7,171 nucleotides of DNA from Bacteroidota bacterium (lineage in GTDB: Bacteria > Bacteroidota > Ignavibacteria > UBA10030), in contig JALONE010000043.1 in NCBI GenBank assembly GCA_025455125.1, positions 1 through 7,171 on the forward strand. The letters run 5' to 3'. Shown piece after piece: positions 1-7,171 of this stretch; positions within the stretch are counted from its first letter, which is position 1; every line of letters begins with the position of its first letter. The notes under the pieces are model-generated. The model ran no database searches, was not told the DNA's origin, and worked only from the letters and a program-made list of their open reading frames with translations. Made by a program: the position numbers and the translations under genes.

Positions 1-1377
1 CTGTTTGCCGAAACATTGTCGGAATGCCGGCTTCTCTCGCCGAACCAGCAGGTGCTGCTCGCGGTGAGCGGAGGGGTCGACTCCATGGTCATGCTGGACC
101 TGTTCTTTTACTTGGCACCCAAGTGGAACCTGCGGCTTGCTGCCGTTCATGCGAATCACCAACTTCGCGGAGTGGATTCCGATCAGGATGAGGCATTCGT
201 CAAACGGGCCTGTCATGAACGCGGCATCCCCTGCATCACCGAACGTCTCGATGTACGCGCCTATTCCACTGCACATCGGATCTCGGTCCAGCTCGCCGCG
301 CGGGAATTGCGCTACCAGCTCCTGGAGCAGGTCCGCATCGAGACCGGTTCGGTCGCGGTCGCAACGGCCCACCACGCAGACGACAACGTCGAGACGGTGC
401 TCATGAATATCGTCCGCGGAACGGGATTGCGCGGACTCGCAGGAATTCCACCAAGGCGTGACGCCGGACAGATCATCCGGCCATTGATCCGAGCGACCCG
501 CGCCGAGATCGAATCGTATGCGACCGAGGAGCACATCCCGTTTCGCATGGACCAGTCGAACCTTGATCCGCATTATGCGCGCAACGAGATGCGGCTGCAG
601 ATCCTTCCCGAAGTGCAGCGCCGCAACCCGACGGATATCGCGGGTGCGCTGCGGCGGACCGCAGAAACGGTGAACGAGATGTTGTCCATCCTGGAGCCCC
701 TCATTCACGAAGCCGTTGGCCGGTCGGTTGAGTTCCGGGGAGAGGATCAAGCCTGGATCTCCCTCGACCGGCTCGCAAAGTATGATTGGCTGGTCCAGGA
801 ACATGCGTTCCTGAGACTCTTCCAACAGTTGAGGATCGATCCGACGGAGGAGCGTCTGGAGGCTGTACACACTCTGATCCAGCGGCAAACGGGACGGCTG
901 ATGGAACTCAGCGGACCATGGGTTGCGCTTCGGGACCGACGGTACATCGTGCTGATGCGGCGCCCTTCGCCACCGGAGACGGTGGCAACGCTCGATCAGG
1001 GGGCTGAGTGCACGTTCGACGGCGCCAGCGTCCGGCTCAGCGACCCGGCTCCTGTCCCGCGATCGCTTCGGACCCCGTTGACGACAGCGATCATCGACGC
1101 CGACCGGGTTTCGGGCAGTCTCCAGGTCCGGTACTGGCACGAGGGAGACTGGTTCGTCCCCTTCGGGATGCGACACAAGAAAAAGTTGAGCGATTTTTTC
1201 ATCGATCAGAAGGTCCCCCGTCACCGGAAGCATCACGTTCCGGTCATCACTTCGGGAGACGACATCGTTTGGGTGTGCGGATTGCGACTTGATGATCGCT
1301 TCAAGGTGACCCCGGAAACAGAACGAACATTGACCCTGACCTATCAACCTCCAACAACGGCGCGGTCCTCACGATGA
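1..1377 (+). CDS. tilS: tRNA(Ile)-lysidine synthase TilS, 5'-truncated by the window edge
   Basis: TilS uses ATP to attach lysine to C34 of the CAU anticodon of a tRNA-Ile precursor. This changes its codon reading from AUG to AUA and its charging from Met to Ile. Residues below are numbered from the TTG at 16. The PP-loop SGGVDS (18-23) binds ATP. AHHADDNVET (118-127) matches the family HHADDQxET motif, with Asn replacing the usual Gln. DQSNLDPHYARNEMR (179-193) is the conserved segment after the catalytic core. Residues 371-442 form the C-terminal TilS domain, with GDWFVPFG, KKLSDFFID and PRHRKHHVPV. The frame is open to base 1, the TTG at 16 has no visible Shine-Dalgarno sequence, and in relatives the PP-loop usually starts some 25 residues in, so the true start probably lies a few codons outside the window. 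The stop overlaps the hpt start by 4 bp (ATGA). Identity is secure; only the start is missing. Confidence 0.96.
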   Translation: MFAETLSECRLLSPNQQVLLAVSGGVDSMVMLDLFFYLAPKWNLRLAAVHANHQLRGVDSDQDEAFVKRACHERGIPCITERLDVRAYSTAHRISVQLAARELRYQLLEQVRIETGSVAVATAHHADDNVETVLMNIVRGTGLRGLAGIPPRRDAGQIIRPLIRATRAEIESYATEEHIPFRMDQSNLDPHYARNEMRLQILPEVQRRNPTDIAGALRRTAETVNEMLSILEPLIHEAVGRSVEFRGEDQAWISLDRLAKYDWLVQEHAFLRLFQQLRIDPTEERLEAVHTLIQRQTGRLMELSGPWVALRDRRYIVLMRRPSPPETVATLDQGAECTFDGASVRLSDPAPVPRSLRTPLTTAIIDADRVSGSLQVRYWHEGDWFVPFGMRHKKKLSDFFIDQKVPRHRKHHVPVITSGDDIVWVCGLRLDDRFKVTPETERTLTLTYQPPTTARSSR

Positions 1378-1928
1378 GCACCATTGAACTCAACGGCGAT
1401 ATCTTTGAACCCTACATCACGGAAGAGCAGATCCGCGCGCGAACGCGGGAACTCGCCGCTCGCATCAATGAGGACTACAAAGGGAGGGTCCCCATTTTCA
1501 TCGGCGTCCTTAACGGTGCATTCATCTTCCTTGCGGACCTCATCCGTGAAGTGACGATAGACTGCGAGATCGATTTCCTGAAGCTTTCCAGTTACGGCGA
1601 TGCAATGATCTCTTCCGGACAAGTGCGAATGCTCAAGGACCTGAATTGCCAGGTCTCGGGACGCGATATCATTGTCGTGGAAGACGTGGTCGATTCAGGA
1701 CTCTCGATCGACTTCGTTAAGAACATGATCCTCCACGAGAACCCAAACTCGGTAAAATTTGTTTCACTGTTGCTGAAGAAAGGCATTCCGAAGATCGATT
1801 TCACGATCGATTACGTGGGCTTCGAGATTTCTCCGGAATTCGTGATCGGCTACGGCCTGGACTATCAGCAAAAAGTGCGTAATCTGAAAACGATCTACCG
1901 TCTAAAACCCGACGGCAGCAAGGAGTGA
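1374..1928 (+). CDS. hpt: hypoxanthine phosphoribosyltransferase
   Basis: This purine salvage enzyme transfers the phosphoribosyl group of PRPP to hypoxanthine (often also guanine), giving IMP or GMP in the cytosol. The 184-residue length is normal for bacterial Hpt. Visible motifs are GVLNGAFIFLADLIR (44-58), the flexible-loop LSSYG (71-75), the PRPP-binding loop VVEDVVDSGLS (101-111, with the acidic pair E103-D104 and later D107) and the C-terminal FVIGYGLDYQQKVRNL (156-171), which corresponds to the family GxGLDYxxxxRNLP. The ATG overlaps the tilS stop as ATGA and I see no good ribosome binding site, so translation is probably coupled to tilS. ftsH follows after 3 bp. Exact base preference (hypoxanthine versus guanine) cannot be read from the sequence. 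The alternatives are other type I phosphoribosyltransferases, but the YGLDYxxxxRNL end favours Hpt. Confidence 0.96.
   Translation: MSTIELNGDIFEPYITEEQIRARTRELAARINEDYKGRVPIFIGVLNGAFIFLADLIREVTIDCEIDFLKLSSYGDAMISSGQVRMLKDLNCQVSGRDIIVVEDVVDSGLSIDFVKNMILHENPNSVKFVSLLLKKGIPKIDFTIDYVGFEISPEFVIGYGLDYQQKVRNLKTIYRLKPDGSKE
1920..1925 (+). promoter_or_regulatory. Shine-Dalgarno site of ftsH inside the hpt 3' end
   Basis: AAGGAG lies 6 bases before the ftsH ATG at 1932 and coincides with the last two sense codons of hpt (Lys-Glu) just before its TGA. It is the clearest ribosome binding site in the window and it fixes the ftsH start. The placement implies that ribosomes finishing hpt pass over or free this site. 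Confidence 0.8.
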
Positions 1929-1931
1929 AGG

Positions 1932-3961
<2,030 letters not shown>

Positions 3962-3965
<4 letters not shown>

Positions 3966-4672
3966 CGACGAACGAACACGCCGGAGCCGGGACTACCATT
4001 CCGGCTCCGCAAGATCCCGCAGCATTCGACAAAGCGGCGACGATCGACTACCGCCATGAGCTTGTCCGCAAAGGGATCCATCTCTGTTCCCTTTCCATCC
4101 CGGTCATCTATTCGTTCATAGACCGGACGCTCGCCCTGCAGATCCTCGTTCCGCTGATGTTCGCGTTCGTCAGCGTGGACCTGGCCCGTTTCTTCCTTCC
4201 CCCCGTCTCCCGGTGGTTCTATCGCTGGTTCGGCTGGCTCCTTCGCCGGCATGAGCAAGATGACAAGAACCGCCGACTGAACGGCGCATCCAATGTTCTC
4301 ATCGCCGCGACGCTGAGCGTCCTGCTCTTCCCCAAGGTGATCGCGATCAACGCGTTTGCCATCCTCATCATTTCAGACACCACCTCGGCGTTGTTCGGCC
4401 GGCGCTTCGGCAAACATCGGTTCCTCGGCAAGAGTCTAGAGGGCTCCGCGGCGTTCCTCGTCACCGCGGTGGCCGTCGTCCTCGTCTCCCCCAAGATCGA
4501 CTACGTCTTCGGCGAATATGCCATCGGCGTGGTCGCCGCCCTCGTCGGCACGGTCGTGGAAGCCGCTTCCATCAAGATCGACGACAACCTTTCGATCCCG
4601 CTCAGCGTGGGATTGACGCTGTGGGGGCTGTACGCGTGGCTCCTGCCGGCGATCGATCTCGCCCGCATGTAG
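3962..4672 (+). CDS. SEC59/DGK1/VTE5-type membrane kinase (polyprenol/diacylglycerol/phytol kinase family)
   Basis: A 236-residue integral membrane protein, probably with about seven helices (roughly 41-53, 55-71, 110-125, 126-143, 163-177, 183-200, 213-232). Motifs match the dolichol kinase/DGK1/phytol kinase family, which phosphorylates a lipid alcohol, typically with CTP: ELVRKGIH (33-40), ISDTTSALFGRRFGKH (137-152), KSLEGS (157-162) and a late GTVVEAASIKIDDNLSIPL (196-214), matching the family 'E...DDNLxxPL' element. The last motif separates it from CdsA phosphatidate cytidylyltransferases, a distant relative that often sits after ftsH. The substrate (undecaprenol, diacylglycerol, phytol or other) cannot be read from sequence. 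The GTG at 3962 overlaps the ftsH stop (GTGA) and is the only in-frame start before the conserved core. It has no convincing ribosome binding site, so coupling to ftsH is likely. Residues 1-28 are a polar, non-conserved leader whose DNA carries a strong hairpin. Confidence 0.85.
3982..4009 (+). promoter_or_regulatory. strong GC-rich hairpin after the ftsH stop
   Basis: CGGAGCCGG (3982-3990) is a perfect inverted repeat of CCGGCTCCG (4001-4009). In RNA the stem extends inward by a G-U and an A-U pair, giving 11 pairs around a 6-base loop (3993-3998). It begins 16 bases after the ftsH TGA and lies in codons 7-16 of the kinase gene, where the protein is a simple Ala/Gly/Thr/Pro linker. No T-run follows, so it is not a standard intrinsic terminator. 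It could protect the 3' end of ftsH mRNA, be a processing site, or reduce expression of the distal gene. The repeat is seen directly; the role is inferred. Confidence 0.55.
4644..4667. terminator. possible bidirectional hairpin at the convergent gene ends (weak)
   Basis: TGC C GGCGA, loop TCGATC, TCGCC C GCA gives eight base pairs with one C-C mismatch, ending 2 bases before the stop codon of the membrane kinase gene. On the opposite strand it lies about 25-45 bases past the stop of the histidine kinase gene. Neither side has a T-tract, so if it acts in termination it would be weak or factor-assisted. It may simply reflect the coding sequence. The intergenic stretch itself (4673-4689) is only 17 bases and holds nothing else. 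Confidence 0.25.
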
Positions 4673-4689
4673 CACCGCATCGCCCGCTC

Positions 4690-6681
4690 CTAGATCAATG
4701 AGAGTTTCTTCAGGGTTTCCGCGAACCGATCCTGCGTCATGGGCTTCAGCAGGATCTCGTTTGCGCCGCTCAGGATGAGCGCTTCGTGGTTGGAGTGGGA
4801 ATCCTGTCCCGTGATGACAATGACCGGAATCCCGCGTGTGGCAGTGTCTGTGCGGATCTGCTTGATGAGTTCAAAGCCGTCCATCTCCGGCATGTCGTAG
4901 TCCGTCAGCACGGCGATGGGGCGATGGATGCGCGCCAACTCGAGCGCTTCGGTTCCGCGCGCCGTTTGCAGCACGGCAACATCCGGGAGGAGTTTGCGGA
5001 TGTACCGCGTATGGAGCACGCGAACCCCTTCGTCGTCATCGGCGATGAGGATCGTGCGTCCCTGGGACGGCCGCGAATTCGGGAACTCCAGCGTGAACGT
5101 CGTCCCCTTCCCTACCTCGCTCTCGACGCGGATCGCGCCGTTGTGCTTCTGCATGATCTCGTAGACGACCGGCAACCCGAGTCCCGTCCCCTTTTCCCCG
5201 TGCAGTCCTTTCCGCGTGTACTTCTCTTCGACGCGAAATAGCTTCGGCAGATCGTTGGCAGGAATGCCGACGCCGGAATCCTGGATCGCGATGATCCACT
5301 GATGGTCCCGTTCGCCGAGGAAGGTGATCTTGATCGTGCCGTGGTCCGGCGTGAACTTCACGGCGTTGCCAAGGAGGTTCGTGAAGACCTGGAGGATGAG
5401 CTGCTCATCGCCCCGCACATGCAGGTCCTTGGGAACATCGGATGAAAGCTGGACGAAGCGCTGGCGCGCGAGGCCGGCGACGGATGCGATCGAGCCTCCG
5501 ATCACGTGCGCGAGGTCGACATCTTCGATCTCCATTCGGATCCGGCCGGTCTCGAGCCGCGACCAGTCGAGCAGCTTGTCGACGAGCGCCAGTTGGTCGG
5601 TTGCCGCGTCCTTGATGTAGCGGAGAAATTCCCGTCGTTCTTCCGGCGTGATGCCGCTCTCATCTTTCAGAAGCATGTCGGTGAATCCGAGGATGCTGCT
5701 GAACGGCGAGCGCAGGTCGTGCGAGAGGATGGAGAAGAGTTTGTCCTTCTCCGCGTTCAGATCCCCGAGCGCTTTGCGCGCATCTTCGAGCGCCTGGAGA
5801 TACTGCTGGAGCTTGTGCTCCATCGCCTTGCGCGCCGTGATGTCCTCCAGGATCCCCTCGAAGCCGATCACCGTTCCCTCGTGGTCGACGACGGCGCGCG
5901 AATGCTCGATGACCGTGATGACCTTTCCGTTCTTTCTGCGCAGCTGGATCTCCGCATTCGTGAGATAGCCGCGCAGCTTGATCGCTTCGATGACGGTCTG
6001 ACGGTCCTCCGCGTGGACATAAATGTCGCGCGCGACATCGCGTTCCGCGAGCTCCAGCATGTTCTCATAGCCCAGCAGGCGCAGGAGCGCGCGGTTGCAG
6101 TTGACGATGCGGCCGTCGACGGTGCTCTCGAACATCGGCTGAACGGAATTCGCGAAAAGCCGGCGATACTTCGACTCGCTGTCGACGAGCGCCTTCTGCA
6201 TCAGCTGCTGCGCGGAGATGTCGCGGAACTGCGCGAGCATGAGCGGGCGCCCTTCCTCGGCTTCGACGAACGAGGTAACGACCTCGACCTCCAGCGACTT
6301 CTTGGACCACAACCGGTAGGACTTCTCGTATCGCGTGCGGATATTCCCGCTCTTGAACTTGATCTCGTATGAACGGGCAAGCTGGTTCAGGTCTTCTTCG
6401 GGGGCGTAAATGACGGTGAAGTGTTTTCCCACAAGCGCATCTTCGCTCATCCCCACCAATCGGCAAAATGACTGGTTGACCGCGATCATCGTGCCGTTCT
6501 CGTCGGTCAGACGCATCCCTTCGTTCGAGTTCTGCCAGATCGAGAAGAAAACCCGCCCCGCATCCCGTTGGATCCCCTCAGGGAGGCGCCGGTAGCTTTC
6601 CTGGAAAAGGCCGGGGCGCGCGGTCGTCCGGGAGGACGGCGCGGACAGCGGTAGAATAGGCGTCTTTGGTGGATTTTCCAT
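4690..6681 (-). CDS. soluble hybrid sensor histidine kinase (PAS-PAS-HisKA-HATPase-REC)
   Basis: A 663-residue cytosolic signalling kinase with no membrane helix or signal peptide. A Pro/Ser-rich leader (1-40) is followed by PAS/PAC 1 (about 46-157), PAS/PAC 2 (about 168-284, ending ILEDITARK) and a predicted coiled coil (about 285-315). The HisKA phosphoacceptor is H321 in SHDLRSPFSS. The ATPase domain has the N box with N435 and N439, the G1 box DSGVGIP (468-474), the F box around LPKLFRVEEKYT and the G2 box GEKGTGLGL (495-503). A C-terminal receiver (542-660) has acidic pocket D548-D549, phosphoacceptor D594 (DYDMP), T624 and K646. All phosphotransfer residues are intact. There is no HPt or output domain and no response regulator nearby, so the next step of the relay is elsewhere or the receiver regulates the kinase itself. 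The ATG at 6681 is the only start before an in-frame stop at 6703-6705. GGAAGG lies rather far (15 bases) upstream. The PAS ligand cannot be inferred. Confidence 0.93.
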   Translation of the reverse strand: MENPPKTPILPLSAPSSRTTARPGLFQESYRRLPEGIQRDAGRVFFSIWQNSNEGMRLTDENGTMIAVNQSFCRLVGMSEDALVGKHFTVIYAPEEDLNQLARSYEIKFKSGNIRTRYEKSYRLWSKKSLEVEVVTSFVEAEEGRPLMLAQFRDISAQQLMQKALVDSESKYRRLFANSVQPMFESTVDGRIVNCNRALLRLLGYENMLELAERDVARDIYVHAEDRQTVIEAIKLRGYLTNAEIQLRRKNGKVITVIEHSRAVVDHEGTVIGFEGILEDITARKAMEHKLQQYLQALEDARKALGDLNAEKDKLFSILSHDLRSPFSSILGFTDMLLKDESGITPEERREFLRYIKDAATDQLALVDKLLDWSRLETGRIRMEIEDVDLAHVIGGSIASVAGLARQRFVQLSSDVPKDLHVRGDEQLILQVFTNLLGNAVKFTPDHGTIKITFLGERDHQWIIAIQDSGVGIPANDLPKLFRVEEKYTRKGLHGEKGTGLGLPVVYEIMQKHNGAIRVESEVGKGTTFTLEFPNSRPSQGRTILIADDDEGVRVLHTRYIRKLLPDVAVLQTARGTEALELARIHRPIAVLTDYDMPEMDGFELIKQIRTDTATRGIPVIVITGQDSHSNHEALILSGANEILLKPMTQDRFAETLKKLSLI

Positions 6682-6743
6682 GCTCTTGACGGTGAACCTT
6701 CCCTACGCGACAACAATCAGGCCTCTGAGAAAACGACCCTGCC

Positions 6744-6780
6744 ATCGAAGTATCGGCACTTGAGTCGAAATCTTCGATAC
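6744..6780. repeat. overlapping inverted repeats in the cstA-kinase intergenic gap
   Basis: The 104-bp gap (6682-6785) contains ATCGAAG (6744-6750) and its inverted copy CTTCGAT (6772-6778). Two competing pairings share the same bases: GTATCG (6750-6755) with CGATAC (6775-6780), and TCGAA (6765-6769) with TTCGA (6773-6777) around a 3-base loop. On the minus strand the 7-bp stem starts a few bases after the stop of the transporter gene, and a short TTTT run lies about 10 bases past it. It could be a weak terminator of the transporter gene, a protein-binding operator for the downstream histidine kinase gene, or chance. I see no convincing sigma-70-like or Bacteroidota-type promoter boxes in the gap. 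Confidence 0.4.
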
Positions 6781-6785
6781 ATTTT

Positions 6786-7171
6786 CTACAATTGCTCGAC
6801 CACGCGCTCGTCGGTCCGTTTTAGCCGGCGATACACTTCCACGGCGATGATGGCCCCCAGAACCATCAATGTTACCGCCAGCACCGACAGAACAACATTG
6901 CCGTCAGGGATGTACATCCACACGAGTTGATAGAAGAGCGCCCCCTCCGTTGTGAGCAGCATGAACACTCCCGGCCAAAGTGTGTAGCGGGTCGGGCGCT
7001 TATGCCCGAAGAGATACGCGGTCCCCACCAGCAATGACAACGCCGCGATGAGCTGATTGGCCGCGCCGAACGCCGGCCAGAGGATCCTCCAGTTATTCCC
7101 CAACGTCAGGAAGTATGCAACGACGAGTCCCAAGGCTGTGGCGACGTACCGATTCTCGAGCAGCGCGATCT
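6786..7171 (-). CDS. cstA: CstA-family carbon starvation / peptide-pyruvate transporter, C-terminal part only
   Basis: About 128 residues of the C-terminus are visible; the frame stays open to the right edge, so the 5' part is outside the window. The visible part has about four membrane helices and the family signature WPAFGAANQLIAALSLL, which corresponds to the CstA 'LWPLFGxANQxLAA' segment just after a short 'NNWR' loop. It ends with a short charged tail (RRLKRTDERVVEQL). CstA-type proteins are inner-membrane carriers; in E. coli CstA and its relative BtsT take up peptides and/or pyruvate when carbon is scarce. Substrate here is unknown. An in-frame TTG at 7133 is an internal Leu codon, not a start, because family-like sequence (LLENRYVATALGL) continues upstream of it. 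The histidine kinase gene follows on the same strand after about 100 bp. Confidence 0.88.
   Translation of the reverse strand, partial: IALLENRYVATALGLVVAYFLTLGNNWRILWPAFGAANQLIAALSLLVGTAYLFGHKRPTRYTLWPGVFMLLTTEGALFYQLVWMYIPDGNVVLSVLAVTLMVLGAIIAVEVYRRLKRTDERVVEQL

Noticed and set aside
16..1377. Complete tilS starting at the TTG at 16
   Set aside because: The frame remains open to base 1, there is no ribosome binding site before the TTG, and the PP-loop would lie closer to the N-terminus than is usual in the family.
3982..4009. Rho-independent terminator after ftsH
   Set aside because: The stem is strong but no T-run follows, and the next gene already starts at 3962, so termination here would abolish its expression.
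5506..6372. 288-codon open frame on the plus strand inside the histidine kinase gene
   Set aside because: It is antisense to clear PAS and HisKA sequence, rich in Arg/Asp/Leu/Val without recognisable motifs, and has no ribosome binding site that I can see.
6786..7133. Stand-alone 115-residue small membrane protein on the minus strand
   Set aside because: CstA-like sequence continues upstream of the TTG at 7133 to the window edge, so this is the C-terminal piece of a longer transporter.

Overview
The window is ordinary, densely coded bacterial chromosome, GC-rich by eye. It holds two blocks of genes that converge near position 4680. I found no RNA gene, mobile element, CRISPR array, prophage or toxin-antitoxin module, and no clearly undescribed system. 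The tilS-hpt-ftsH order is widespread in bacteria. The style of FtsH (a hydrophilic N-terminal leader of about 43 residues, and an IDEKHTYSKDYL-type protease segment), the 'HDLRSP' histidine kinase and the overall gene style suggest the Bacteroidota/Chlorobiota/Ignavibacteria side of bacteria. This placement is an impression from the proteins, not a phylogenetic result.

Plus-strand block (1-4672): four tightly packed genes that look like one operon. They are tilS (tRNA-Ile lysidine synthase, 5' end cut by the window edge), hpt (hypoxanthine phosphoribosyltransferase), ftsH (membrane AAA+ zinc protease) and a membrane kinase of the SEC59/DGK1/VTE5 (dolichol/diacylglycerol/phytol kinase) type. 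tilS/hpt overlap by 4 bp (ATGA) and ftsH/kinase by 4 bp (GTGA). hpt and ftsH are 3 bp apart, and the ftsH ribosome binding site lies in the last codons of hpt. A strong GC-rich hairpin sits just after the ftsH stop, inside the non-conserved leader of the kinase gene.

Minus-strand block (7171-4690): the C-terminal part of a CstA-family carbon starvation/pyruvate-type transporter enters from the right edge. About 100 bp downstream follows a soluble hybrid histidine kinase (PAS-PAS-HisKA-HATPase-REC). The gap between them is rich in short inverted repeats built on ATCGAAG/CTTCGAT. The kinase and the plus-strand operon converge with only 17 bp between their stop codons and no classical T-tailed terminator.

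Working together: the plus-strand operon combines translation fidelity (TilS), purine salvage (Hpt), membrane protein quality control (FtsH) and probably lipid or isoprenoid phosphorylation. The minus-strand pair combines a nutrient transporter with a cytosolic sensor kinase that may or may not serve it.
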